Below the pieces are notes generated by a model. It was not told where the DNA came from and ran no database searches. It saw nothing but the letters and a program-made list of their open reading frames with translations. A program made the translations under genes and the position numbers. Positions 43,599 to 51,757 of a stretch of DNA of 64,000 bases are shown piece after piece (within the stretch, counting starts at the first letter, position 1; each line of letters begins with the position of its first letter). Source of the DNA: Lewinellaceae bacterium (GTDB lineage: Bacteria > Bacteroidota > Bacteroidia > Chitinophagales > Saprospiraceae); assembly GCA_020636435.1 (NCBI GenBank), contig JACJXX010000002.1:4278001-4342000 (forward strand), in the 5' to 3' direction.

Positions 43599-44396
43599 AT
43601 GCCCCACCTCACCGCCAACGGCGCAAAACTCTACTACGAAGACACCGGCCAGGGCGCCGAAACCATCGTTTTCTCCCACGGCCTGCTGTGGAGCGGCCGC
43701 ATGTTCGCCGATCAGGTCAGCCACTTGAAGGATCGCTACCGCGTCATTGCTTATGACCACCGGGGGCAGGGCCGCAGCGAGGTAACCCCCAACGGCTACG
43801 ATATGGACACCCTCACCCAGGACGCCCTGGCCCTTCTGGACGCCCTGGGCGTGGAGCGCTGCCACTTCGCCGGCCTGAGCATGGGCGGATTCGTTGCCCT
43901 GCGCCTGGCCTCCCGCCACCCGGAGCGGATACAGTCCCTGATCCTGATGGAAACGACGGCCCAGCCGGAGCCTGCAGAAAATGTGCCCCGCTACCGCCTG
44001 CTCAATACCATCGTCAAGCTGCTGGGAACCTGGGCGGTGAAAAGGCCGGTCTTGAACATCATGTTCAGCCAGGCTTTCCTGCACAACCCCGCCCGCAAAG
44101 CTGAACGCCGCCACTGGGAAAAGGAACTCACCGCCAACAAGCGGACCATCACCCGCGCCGTGCAGGGCGTCATCGACCGCGAAGGGGTGCCTCCGGAGGC
44201 TCTGGCTGCTATCCAATGCCCCACGCTCATCATCGTCGGCGAGCAGGACGTAGCCACCGTGCCTGCCAAATCGGAATACCTGCACGAACACATCCCCAAC
44301 TCCCGGCTGGTGCGCATACCCAATGCCGGCCATACCTCCAGCGTGGAAGAGCCGGAGGCGGTGAATAAGGCGATCGATGGCTTTTTGGTTGAATGA
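43599..44396 (+). CDS. alpha/beta-fold hydrolase
   Basis: The protein has 265 residues and is cytoplasmic. The nucleophile elbow is GLSMGG with Ser94 and the oxyanion HG is in FSHGLLWSGR. Acid Asp in GEQDVATVP and His in NAGHTSSVEEPEAV complete the triad. It resembles the 3-oxoadipate enol-lactonase/haloperoxidase-like group. Substrate unknown. I start at ATG 43599 where the family begins (MPHLTANGAKLYYEDTG); the longer frame to 43554 has no support. Confidence 0.87.
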   Translation: MPHLTANGAKLYYEDTGQGAETIVFSHGLLWSGRMFADQVSHLKDRYRVIAYDHRGQGRSEVTPNGYDMDTLTQDALALLDALGVERCHFAGLSMGGFVALRLASRHPERIQSLILMETTAQPEPAENVPRYRLLNTIVKLLGTWAVKRPVLNIMFSQAFLHNPARKAERRHWEKELTANKRTITRAVQGVIDREGVPPEALAAIQCPTLIIVGEQDVATVPAKSEYLHEHIPNSRLVRIPNAGHTSSVEEPEAVNKAIDGFLVE

Positions 44397-44433
44397 CTTG
44401 ATGGTTTTCCCACCGAAACAATCGAACAATTTA

Positions 44434-44520
44434 ACCATACAGCCATTTAACCATCTAACAATTTAACCATACAGCCATGTAACCATACAGCCATGTAACC
44501 ATACAGCCATGTAACCATAC
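44434..44520. repeat. short tandem repeat (ACCATACAGCCATGT units)
   Basis: Repeats of about 15-16 bases with words ACCATACAGCCATTTA and ACCATACAGCCATGTA occur six times between the stops of the convergent hydrolase (plus) and MoxR (minus) genes. No coding sense. Confidence 0.85.
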
Positions 44521-44536
44521 AACAATCCCCCCCCTC

Positions 44537-45661
44537 CTACATCCCCTCCAGCAATATCTTCCCCACCTCCGGATCTTCCAATATCGGCAGCAGGTTGGCG
44601 CTGTTGGGCTTGGCCGGGTCGGCCAGGTCCTGCACCATGGTGAGGCGGATGTCGTTGGGAAGGTAGCTCAGTTTGATAAAATCGATGACGTTTTGAAGTT
44701 GCCGCTTGTCCAGCGGCCGTTTGGCGAGGGTGAGGTAATTGACCAGGCGGGTGCAGATGGTAGCCAGGATGTCTACCCGCAAAGACTTTTTCATGACGGT
44801 GCTGCGCAAAGGCTGCCCGATCTCGCTTTCGAAATCCCCGGCGTTGCAAATGTCCTGGGGTTTGAGCAGGGCGCGCAGTTCCTGGTTGACAAAGGCGATG
44901 AAGGTAGCGGCAGTGTTTTGGTCGAGACACGAGTCGGCCAGAGTGCGAACCAGGCCGAGGTTGGCGCCCAGGTTGGCAATCTCGGCAATGGTTTCGAAGA
45001 ACTGGACCAGGGTGCGCGGTGTGGTGCGCAGGCCGGTGACCACCTCCGGGTAGGTGAGCACGAAGTCGATGCCGCGGGAATCTACGCCGTTCTGTTCCGC
45101 CCACTTGGCCCATTCCCGGGGGTCGAATTCCAGGGTGATGTGCATCATGCGGGTGACCATGGCGTCGTCCATGGGCGTCACCGAGTAGTCGCCCCCGTCC
45201 GGGTTGGCGGTGAGTACGATCTGCCATTGGTGCGGCAGCTTCCAGCTGACCAGTTCGAAGTTTTGCAACAACTGCATGATGCCGCGCAGGATGCGGTCGT
45301 CGGCCCGGTTGACGTCGTCGATGAGCAGGATGCCGGGGCCTTCCTGCCGGGGCACCCATTCCGGTGCCCGGAAGACGGTACGCCCCTCTTCGATAGACGG
45401 CATGCCCACCAGGTCGCCCATCTCCTCAAACTGGGCCGGGGCGATGTAGCGGAACTGGTAACCCTCTTCTTCGGCCAGGGCCTGCACGATCTCCGTCTTG
45501 CCGATGCCGTGCTTGCCCCAGATGCAGATGGGCGTCTTGCGCTGCCCGCGCGCCTCGGCCCGCATATTGGCATGCAGGACGTGTTTGACAAAGGCGATCA
45601 CTTCACCGGCTTTGGCCCGGGTGCCGTAGTATATGTAGTCGTATTGGGCTTGTTTGGCCAT
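44537..45661 (-). CDS. MoxR-like AAA+ ATPase
   Basis: The protein has 374 residues. Walker A is GKHGIGKTE (residues about 49-57), Walker B is ILLIDDVNRAD, sensor 1 is IVLTANPDGGDY, and an arginine finger region follows (MDDAMVTRMMHITLEFDP). MoxR-family ATPases act as chaperones that help assemble or load metal into partner enzymes, usually with a von Willebrand A protein encoded next door. None is here in the flanks, so this copy is an orphan. The C-terminal 180 residues are a helical domain specific to this subgroup. Confidence 0.88.
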   Translation of the reverse strand: MAKQAQYDYIYYGTRAKAGEVIAFVKHVLHANMRAEARGQRKTPICIWGKHGIGKTEIVQALAEEEGYQFRYIAPAQFEEMGDLVGMPSIEEGRTVFRAPEWVPRQEGPGILLIDDVNRADDRILRGIMQLLQNFELVSWKLPHQWQIVLTANPDGGDYSVTPMDDAMVTRMMHITLEFDPREWAKWAEQNGVDSRGIDFVLTYPEVVTGLRTTPRTLVQFFETIAEIANLGANLGLVRTLADSCLDQNTAATFIAFVNQELRALLKPQDICNAGDFESEIGQPLRSTVMKKSLRVDILATICTRLVNYLTLAKRPLDKRQLQNVIDFIKLSYLPNDIRLTMVQDLADPAKPNSANLLPILEDPEVGKILLEGM

Positions 45662-45708
45662 TTATGGTTTGCTTTGAGCCTTCAAGTTAGGCATTTCCAG
45701 GCAAACTT

Positions 45709-45730
45709 GGCTACCCTTCTAACGTCGGCA
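45709..45730. repeat. single terminus of the A-E element family
   Basis: GGCTACCCTTCTAACGTCGG followed by CA matches the family end. No inverted partner was found within about 500 bases, so it may be a remnant or a chance match. Confidence 0.4.
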
Positions 45731-45805
45731 AGAATTAATTCACCAAGGCGGAATCCTTTGGCGACCTCCTCCATGATCGTTTCATTATGTGGCCATTCCG
45801 GCACA

Positions 45806-46054
45806 TTACCTGACCAAAGTATCAATTACTTCCTCCGTCTCATCCCTGGGTTCAGGAGCAACCAGAGGCGGCTTACCCAGGGCGGTATCATCCATGATCT
45901 CATTTTCTTCCTGTTTTCGCCCGGCATCCACCTCGGTTTCCGTTTCGGGCTCCTCGCCAGTATCGGTAGTTTCCGGAAAAAGCAAAAAAGCAAAAATGGC
46001 GATCAGCAGGGCCAGGCCCACCCAGGAAAGCGGGTGGCGCAGTATCTTTTTCAT
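45806..46054 (-). CDS. small hypothetical membrane protein
   Basis: The protein has 82 residues. One membrane helix (LSWVGLALLIAIFAFLLF) follows a basic N-terminus; the rest is acidic (GEEPETETEVDAGRKQEE). It is the third of three small same-strand genes at 45.8-47.2 kb; the stop of the middle one is 26 bases upstream of this start. Function unknown. Confidence 0.5.
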   Translation of the reverse strand: MKKILRHPLSWVGLALLIAIFAFLLFPETTDTGEEPETETEVDAGRKQEENEIMDDTALGKPPLVAPEPRDETEEVIDTLVR

Positions 46055-46080
46055 GATCTTTCGTTTATAGCCTCAGGGCA

Positions 46081-46530
46081 TCAATTTTTCTGCGGCTCTA
46101 CTTCTTCCTCGTAGTATCCGGATAGCAGCTTATGCGGCACGTCGTTTTCTGCCTCGGAAATGGCGTTCATCAGGTCGTCGGCCGTAGCTACTTTACCTTG
46201 TTGAAACTCTTCGCGCAAGCGCTCCAGCCGTTTTATCGCCCGTTCGAGTTTTGTTTTTACTTCCCCTTCCATCCCCTTGCCTTCGTTGACCAGCGCGTCG
46301 ATGCCGGACTGAAGGTGGCGGGAGACAGCCTCCTTATCTCCCTTTTCAAAGGCTTCCATGGCCTCGCCGAAAGCCTGCACCGACTGGTTGGCGTCGGTGA
46401 CGGCTTTGTCTTCAAAAACCGTGGTATTCTCCTTGGTGCGCAGTTTTGCCTGTTCAGATGGGTCCGGCGCCCGGTTGCAGGCAGCCAACCCCAGGATGGC
46501 GACGACAACAATTAGGATCTTTTTCATCAT
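46081..46530 (-). CDS. hypothetical lipoprotein
   Basis: The protein has 149 residues. Signal and lipobox (VVVAILGLAACNRAPD, Cys near residue 18) mark a lipoprotein. The mature part is a helical, charged protein (AFGEAMEAFEKGDKEAVSRH, LERAIKRLERLREEFQ) resembling periplasmic helical-hairpin proteins. Second of the three small same-strand genes. Function unknown. Confidence 0.6.
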   Translation of the reverse strand: MMKKILIVVVAILGLAACNRAPDPSEQAKLRTKENTTVFEDKAVTDANQSVQAFGEAMEAFEKGDKEAVSRHLQSGIDALVNEGKGMEGEVKTKLERAIKRLERLREEFQQGKVATADDLMNAISEAENDVPHKLLSGYYEEEVEPQKN

Positions 46531-46562
46531 GTTACTTTTTTAAAAACTGTCTAAGTTAATGC

Positions 46563-46597
46563 CCATAGCATAGCCTCTTGCGAAAGCTATGCTATGG
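46563..46597. terminator. perfect 12-bp hairpin downstream of the PepSY-like gene
   Basis: CCATAGCATAGC (46563-46574) pairs with GCTATGCTATGG (46586-46597). It lies just beyond the stop of 46614-47201. There is no T-tract, so stabilising hairpin rather than classical terminator is possible. Confidence 0.5.
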
Positions 46598-46613
46598 TTG
46601 GAAAATCAAAGGA

Positions 46614-47201
46614 TTATCCTTGATTCTTTTTCATTTCCTTCATTTCCCGTTCGGCTTTTTCCCTGCCGTGCATCCTGCCCGCCTTCACCTCGTTGCCGTG
46701 GGCGTCGAAAACCACTTTCTCGTGTTCGGCCCCTTTCATCAGGTCGACATGGTAGTAGGTTTTTTGTTTGCCGTCTTTGTAGAACGTAGTAGTCATGTGG
46801 TCTTTGCCGGGAGCCCAGCCCGGGTAATGGATGGCTATCGACCGGGCCACATTGTGAGGCAGTGCTACGTTTTTGGCGTATTCGTGGGCGGACACCAGGT
46901 TGCCATCGGCATCGTAGGTAGCCTCGCCGTCAAAATTATTGCCTTTGACCGTCAGATAATACGTGTCGTATTTGCCATCCATGGGTTTGTTCTTCGTGAT
47001 CACCCATCCTTCTTCCATGATGGTCACCGGCAATGCCTTGTATTCTGTGATGGTAGCATCGGGAAAATCCTTTTCCACTGAAGCCAGCACGACGGCCGGC
47101 ACTTTCTCCCTGGTAAGTTTGGCGGCGAAAATCTCATCCTGGGCGGAAACAACCCCGGCTGCCAGCAGCAGCAGGGCGAAAAGAACGATTTGCTTTCTCA
47201 T
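46614..47201 (-). CDS. periplasmic PepSY-like protein
   Basis: The protein has 195 residues with a signal peptide (VLFALLLLAAGVVSAQ). It has two beta-lactamase-inhibitor/PepSY-like repeats: the first near 30-105 (ASVEKDFPDATITEYKAL, YDTYYLTVKGNNFDGEATYD), the second near 115-185 (SIAIHYPGWAPGKDHMTTTF, KTYYHVDLMKGAEHEKVVFD). Such domains are seen in periplasmic binding and inhibitor proteins. It begins the row of three small genes; context suggests an envelope role only. Confidence 0.65.
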   Translation of the reverse strand: MRKQIVLFALLLLAAGVVSAQDEIFAAKLTREKVPAVVLASVEKDFPDATITEYKALPVTIMEEGWVITKNKPMDGKYDTYYLTVKGNNFDGEATYDADGNLVSAHEYAKNVALPHNVARSIAIHYPGWAPGKDHMTTTFYKDGKQKTYYHVDLMKGAEHEKVVFDAHGNEVKAGRMHGREKAEREMKEMKKNQG

Positions 47202-47294
47202 TTCAAAATCAGTTTTAGTGAATTAAATCTGGTGAAAAGACCAGCGGCCTAAGCCGGGCCACAATAATTTTTCAAAAAAACTTCACCAGAGTCG

Positions 47295-47366
47295 TGGCCC
47301 CAGCAGGAATCGAACGCTGCACCCCCGGGTAAAGGGCCCGGTACGCTACCGTTACGCCATGGAGCC
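47295..47366 (-). tRNA. degenerate tRNA-like gene, anticodon position reads CTT (Lys)
   Basis: The minus strand gives a good acceptor stem (GGCTCCA with TGGGGCC), a D arm of tRNA type (GCGTAACGGTAGCGT) and an anticodon stem CCGGG/CCCGG. The loop is CCCTTTA, putting CTT at 34-36 but with C at 33 and T at 37, where U and a purine are near universal. The T arm is GCAG-C-GTTCGATTC-CTGC, one base longer than standard, so one stem pair is bulged. CCA is not encoded. It may be a pseudogene or an unusual working tRNA. Confidence 0.6.
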
Positions 47367-47456
47367 TGAAATTGCGGTATTGCGAACCAAAGACCAGAAA
47401 GGAAGGCGGGGCCACTTTCTCAGCGAAAAAAAAGATTGTACTTTTAGCGAAAAAAT

Positions 47457-49340
47457 ATGGCCAACCCCGTCCCCAAATCTCTGGAAGAAGTCCATGCCAG
47501 CGTAGAAACCCGAAATAAGGGCTTCTTCCGGAAGCTCTTCGCCTTTATGGGGCCGGCTTATCTGGTAAGCGTAGGCTATATGGACCCCGGCAACTGGGCT
47601 ACCGACATAGCCGGGGGCAGCCGCTACGGCTACGCCCTGATCTGGGTGCTGCTCATGTCCAACCTCATGGCGCTGCTGCTGCAAAGCCTCAGCTCCCGGC
47701 TGGGGGTGGTAAGCGGGCGCGACCTGGCGCAGGCCTCCAAAGAAACTTACAGCCGTCCCGTCAATTTTGTATTGTACCTCCTGGCCGAAATCGCTATCGC
47801 TGCGACTGACCTGGCGGAAGTGCTGGGCATGGCCATCGGCCTGCAGTTGCTCTTTGGCCTGCCCCTCTTGCACGGGGTGCTGCTCACCTTCCTCGACACC
47901 TTCCTCCTGCTTTTTCTCATCCACCGGGGCATGCGCATTATGGAGGCCTTTGTCCTGGCCCTCATCGGCATCATCGGGATGGCCTTTCTGGTAGAAATGT
48001 TCTTTGCCAAACCGGATATTGGGGCACTGGCCCTGGGTTTCGTCCCTGATATTCCCGACGAGTCGGCGCTTTATATCGCCATCGGCATCATCGGAGCGAC
48101 CGTCATGCCGCACAACCTCTATCTGCATTCTTCGCTGGTGCAGTCCCGCAAATTCGACAACAACCTGGCGGATACCAAGGGGGCGCTGCGCTTCAATTTC
48201 ATCGATTCGGCCATAGCCCTCAATATGGCCTTTTTCGTCAACGCCGCCATCCTGATCCTCGCCGCCGCCACCTTTTACAAAGCCGGGATGTACGAGGTAT
48301 CCGAAATTCAGGACGCCCACCGCTTCCTGCAGCCGCTGCTGGGGTCGAAGCTGGCGCCCATTTTCTTCGCCGTTGCCCTGATCGCCGCCGGGCAAAGCTC
48401 TACGCTCACCGGCACCCTGGCCGGGCAGGTGGTGATGGAGGGATACCTCAACCTGCGCATCCAACCCTGGATCCGGCGAATCATCACCCGCGCGCTGGCC
48501 ATTATTCCCGCCGTTTTGGCCATTGTGATCCTGGGCGAAAAGGTGACCGGCGAGATGCTCATCCTGAGCCAGGTCGTTCTGAGCCTGCAGCTCGGCTTCG
48601 CCATCATCCCGCTCATCCATTTTGTGAGCGACCGGCGGCGCATGGGCAAACTGGCGATCGGGCCGGTAGTGAAAATCCTGTCCTGGCTGGTGGCCACCAT
48701 CATTGTCGTGTTGAACGTCAAGCTGGTCATCGATGAAATTTCCTCCTGGATCGCCGCTTCCGAATCGCCCTTCCTGCTTTGGCTAACCGTCGTCCCTTTG
48801 GCTTTAGGTGCGGGTGGCTTGCTGCTGTACGTCACCCTCACGCCCTGGGTGCGGTCTATGCTGCAAGAACCACGTTCTCTGTTGCACGCCCAGCCCGGCG
48901 CCTTATCCGTTTTTGAAAAAAAACAGTTTAAAAGGATTGCCGTGGCTATTGACTTTAGCGACATTGACGAACGCACCCTGCGCTACGCCCTCTCTATGGG
49001 CACAAAAGAAACAGCCTACCTGCTCATCCACGTTGTAGAATCTGCCGGGGCTATCCTCCTGGGAGATGAAATCCGCGACAAGGAAACCGGCGACGATGCC
49101 AAACGCCTTCTTTACTACGCCGAGGAACTGGCCGGCAAAGGCTTCAAAGTAGAAACCTATCTCGGCTTCGGCAACCCGAAGGCGAGCATTCCCTTGGCGG
49201 TCAATGATTTCGGCGCCGACCTGCTGGTCCTCGGCGCGCACGGCCACCGCTTTTTCAAAGACCTCATTTTTGGAACCACAGTCGACTCGGTGCGGCATAG
49301 TGTGAATATACCGGTGTTTATCGTCAGGGAAGAAGATTGA
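47457..49340 (+). CDS. mntH: Nramp divalent-metal transporter fused to a universal-stress-protein domain
   Basis: The protein has 627 residues; standard MntH has about 410-420. Residues 1-485 are an Nramp transporter with 11 or 12 membrane helices: metal-binding DPGNW (43-47) in helix 1 and ATVMPHN (214-220) in helix 6, both intact, fit Mn2+/Fe2+ uptake with protons. After a linker, residues about 490-627 form a UspA-like domain with the ATP-binding pattern GxxG-x9-GT (GAHGHRFFKDLIFGTT). The fusion suggests that transport is tuned by nucleotide binding. It lies opposite the tRNA-like gene and is not in an operon. Confidence 0.9.
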   Translation: MANPVPKSLEEVHASVETRNKGFFRKLFAFMGPAYLVSVGYMDPGNWATDIAGGSRYGYALIWVLLMSNLMALLLQSLSSRLGVVSGRDLAQASKETYSRPVNFVLYLLAEIAIAATDLAEVLGMAIGLQLLFGLPLLHGVLLTFLDTFLLLFLIHRGMRIMEAFVLALIGIIGMAFLVEMFFAKPDIGALALGFVPDIPDESALYIAIGIIGATVMPHNLYLHSSLVQSRKFDNNLADTKGALRFNFIDSAIALNMAFFVNAAILILAAATFYKAGMYEVSEIQDAHRFLQPLLGSKLAPIFFAVALIAAGQSSTLTGTLAGQVVMEGYLNLRIQPWIRRIITRALAIIPAVLAIVILGEKVTGEMLILSQVVLSLQLGFAIIPLIHFVSDRRRMGKLAIGPVVKILSWLVATIIVVLNVKLVIDEISSWIAASESPFLLWLTVVPLALGAGGLLLYVTLTPWVRSMLQEPRSLLHAQPGALSVFEKKQFKRIAVAIDFSDIDERTLRYALSMGTKETAYLLIHVVESAGAILLGDEIRDKETGDDAKRLLYYAEELAGKGFKVETYLGFGNPKASIPLAVNDFGADLLVLGAHGHRFFKDLIFGTTVDSVRHSVNIPVFIVREED

Positions 49341-49418
49341 GCTCTCTGCGTCCACGATGCTATGGATACTTCTTCGGGCTCTTACAGGCCCCACAGGATG
49401 CTAAGGCCCTCTGGGCCG

Positions 49419-49459
49419 TTAGATACTATGGATGTTGGAATCCCATCCATAGTATCTAA
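49419..49459. terminator. perfect 16-bp hairpin between convergent genes
   Basis: TTAGATACTATGGATG (49419-49434) pairs with CATCCATAGTATCTAA (49444-49459). It lies between the Nramp stop and the CBM48 gene stop. The words CTATGGATAC and GGATGCTA recur just before it. No T-tract, but the length should block both directions. Confidence 0.55.
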
Positions 49460-49473
49460 AGCCTCCATGGCAT

Positions 49474-49830
49474 CTACAGCCTTGACATCCCATCTTCTAA
49501 CACGCCCATTTCCACCTCTTCCCTCAGGCTAACAACCGAGTTGCTCACATCCGGATAGGCCGGAGAGGCTTCATAGCGGTCGGCCTGCCGGTCATTTTCC
49601 CAGCGTTCGTGGTCGATCAGATATCGAAACTGGTAATCTCTGCCTCCTTCCAGTTTAACCTTTGCCGCAAACGAACCGTCTTTTTTGTGATGCAGCATGA
49701 TGGGATGTTCAAAGTCCCAGTTGTTAAAATCGCCCAGAAGCAATACTTCTTTGGCTTCTCCGGCGACTTCGCGGGGCAGGGAAAAAGTGACGGTGAAGCG
49801 GTTGCCGTTTTTCAAAATTTGCTTTTCCAT
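49474..49830 (-). CDS. stand-alone CBM48 (glycogen-binding, isoamylase-N-like) domain protein
   Basis: The protein has 118 residues, essentially one early-set domain. It has FSLPREVAGEAKEVLLLGDF, NNWDFEHPIMLHHKKDGSF (W and loop used for alpha-glucan binding), then YQFRYLIDHERWENDRQADR and the beta end NSVVSL. In AMPK-beta and branching enzymes this module binds glycogen. Here it has no catalytic partner in the same chain. A GH15 enzyme lies in the window but 44 kb away. Cytoplasmic. Role unknown. Confidence 0.85.
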   Translation of the reverse strand: MEKQILKNGNRFTVTFSLPREVAGEAKEVLLLGDFNNWDFEHPIMLHHKKDGSFAAKVKLEGGRDYQFRYLIDHERWENDRQADRYEASPAYPDVSNSVVSLREEVEMGVLEDGMSRL

Positions 49831-49982
49831 TGTTGAATTTTTTTAAGTGTTGAAAGATCACTGTCATTAAGAATGACCCCAAAAGCAATAAAGGCCACAG
49901 GAGAAAGACGAAAAATATTCACTACTTTGAGGTGACTTTTTTAACTTCCCTACTCTTACCTTTAACTCAATATCCATTCATT

Positions 49983-51053
49983 ATGCCCTTTTACAAAGAA
50001 CTGAATGCCAATACGCCCGCCGGGAAACGCACCATCGAACGCCTCCTCCTGCTGCGGCAGCAACTCAGCGCCGAAGTGCCGGAAAAATCCATCGACGAAG
50101 CCTTCCTGCTCGCTTCCTGGAATATCCGGGAGTTCGACTCGCCGGCCTATGGAGACCGCATTCCAGAGGCATTTTACTACATTGCCGAGATCGTCGCCCG
50201 CTTCGACCTGGTTGCCATTCAGGAAGTACGGCAAGACCTCCGGGCGCTCTACCGCCTGATGGACATACTGGGAGGAAACTGGGACTATATCTTTTCCGAT
50301 GTAACCGAGGGAACGCAGGGCAACGGCGAACGCATGGCCTTCGTTTTTGACAAGAGAAAAGTAAGGCCGGGCGGCCTGGCCGGGCAACTGGTGCTGCCCC
50401 CTATAGAAACGAAGGACGCCCAGGGAAAAACCGTCTACCAGCCGGCCACCCAGGTGGTGCGGACGCCGTTGATCGCCGGTTTCAAAACCGGGTGGACGGA
50501 TTTTATTCTCGCCACCGTACACATCATCTACGGAGAAGGCAAGGCCGACTCCGCTCCACGGGTGGAAGAGATCAGGCAGATAGCCCAGGCGCTGAAGCGC
50601 CGCAGCGAAGACCCATACGAATGGTCGAGAAACCTCATCCTGCTGGGCGATTTCAACATTTTCGACCCTTCGGATCAGACGATGAAAATGATCACCGATG
50701 CTGGTTTTGTGGTGCCGCCGGAATTGCAGCGCCTTCCTTCGAATATAGCACAGAACAAATACTATGATCAGATCGCCTTCCGGGTACGCCCAGGGCGCTT
50801 CAGCACTACGGGCAAAGCAGGCGTTTTCAATTATTACAAAACCGTTTTCAAGCCGGAAGACGAGAAGCTCTACGCCGCTGAGATGGGGCCTGCTTACCTG
50901 AAGACTTCCGATAACCAGGCTCGCCAGAATACTGCTCTTTACTACCTCAACTACTGGCGCACCTTCCAGATGAGCGACCACCTGCCGATGTGGGTGGAAC
51001 TGAGGACGGATTTTTCGGATGAATACCTGCAGGGGAAAATCCCAAGTCCCTAA
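49983..51053 (+). CDS. endonuclease/exonuclease/phosphatase-fold hydrolase
   Basis: The protein has 356 residues with no signal peptide. The EEP core has ASWNIREFD, AIQEVR (metal Glu), TVHIIYGEGK, ILLGDFNIFD (catalytic Asp/Asn) and MSDHLPMWVEL (SDH motif). Members hydrolyse phosphodiesters in nucleic acids or lipids. The family is often called endonuclease/exonuclease/phosphatase in this phylum. I start at ATG 49983; the frame to 49932 has no supporting features. Confidence 0.87.
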   Translation: MPFYKELNANTPAGKRTIERLLLLRQQLSAEVPEKSIDEAFLLASWNIREFDSPAYGDRIPEAFYYIAEIVARFDLVAIQEVRQDLRALYRLMDILGGNWDYIFSDVTEGTQGNGERMAFVFDKRKVRPGGLAGQLVLPPIETKDAQGKTVYQPATQVVRTPLIAGFKTGWTDFILATVHIIYGEGKADSAPRVEEIRQIAQALKRRSEDPYEWSRNLILLGDFNIFDPSDQTMKMITDAGFVVPPELQRLPSNIAQNKYYDQIAFRVRPGRFSTTGKAGVFNYYKTVFKPEDEKLYAAEMGPAYLKTSDNQARQNTALYYLNYWRTFQMSDHLPMWVELRTDFSDEYLQGKIPSP

Positions 51054-51427
51054 ATTTCATCAACATTTTTTAACGTTTCAAGATCTTTTTTCAATTCCTC
51101 AACATCGTAATTAACCGCTATTTTCCTTTTGGCAAGTTCATTTTGAAAAATTATCCTGTTTAAGCCCACAAGCTTACTAGTCCAAGCGGCACGAAATAAC
51201 GGGTTATATTATGATACTGGAACCCTGCATTTAAGGGCTGGCCCTGTGGAATTAAAAAAACTATTCCACAGGGCTGGCGAATTCTCCCGTTATTTCGTTC
51301 TAGTCGCACTAGCCTTTCCCATTGATAATTTACCCATACTATATAAAAGAATGGCTATTTCCAATTTTAACTCTTCCGCCGTAATATGGGCCGCTTTCAA
51401 ATCTCTATCTTCAATAATTAGTGCCAT
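51050..51427 (-). pseudogene. UPF0175-family antitoxin gene interrupted by element H
   Basis: Reading the minus strand from ATG 51425-51427 gives MALIIEDRDLKAAHITAEEL and a helix AILLYSMGKLSMGKAS. After element H (51181-51307) and one ACTAG repeat the frame continues KLVGLNRIIFQNELAKRKIA, VNYDVEELKKDLETL and stops at TAG 51050-51052. Joined, the protein has 81 residues, normal for UPF0175 (a ribbon-helix-helix-like antitoxin family). The frame is restored exactly when element plus one target copy are removed. No PIN-type toxin is beside it. Confidence 0.8.
51181..51307. mobile_element. element H (127 bp) with 5-bp target duplication
   Basis: Flanked by ACTAG on both sides (51176-51180, 51308-51312). 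Ends contain inverted ACGAAATAACGGG / CCCGTTATTTCGT. An internal stem GCCCTGTGGAAT (51241-51252) / ATTCCACAGGGC (51263-51274) with A7 between is present. No ORF. Different from the A-E family in ends, size of target duplication and interior. Confidence 0.75.
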
Positions 51428-51448
51428 ATCAATACCTTTTTTAGACAT

Positions 51449-51550
51449 TGGGTCAAATCCGTTGATCTATCCAGCGGACCTGGAGAGCCTGCCCCGATTT
51501 TTTCGGGGTCCGCTCTCCATTTGCACTGCAATTTCAACGGATTTAACCCA
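51449..51550. repeat. interspersed element I, copy 2 (102 bp)
   Basis: Terminal inverted repeats TGGGTCAAATCCGTTGA / TCAACGGATTTAACCCA, 16 of 17 matching. The middle, with CCTGGAGAGCCTGCCCC and CTCTCCATTT, matches copy 1 at 39386-39475. The sequence CCCCGATTTTTTCGGGG forms an inner hairpin. Confidence 0.75.
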
Positions 51551-51749
51551 CCACCCCTTGTTTAAAAGTTACATAAATGGCTTTTCTGTGCTTAATAGTT
51601 CAATATCGCCCTAAATTATTACTAAATCCAGTCATTTTGGCAAAAAGAAAGGCGTCTTGCTGTTTATTGTCAGGTTTAGTATAATCCGCAGTCGCCCATG
51701 TCTCCAAAACCGTACAACCTCACCTTCAACAAACTTCCAGGCATTTCTA

Positions 51750-51757
51750 TACTTTTG
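51750..51757 (+). promoter_or_regulatory. possible -7 box for the MgtC/DUF4010 gene
   Basis: TACTTTTG matches TAnnTTTG and lies 26 bases before the ATG at 51783. A -33 TTG at proper spacing is not clear. Confidence 0.3.
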
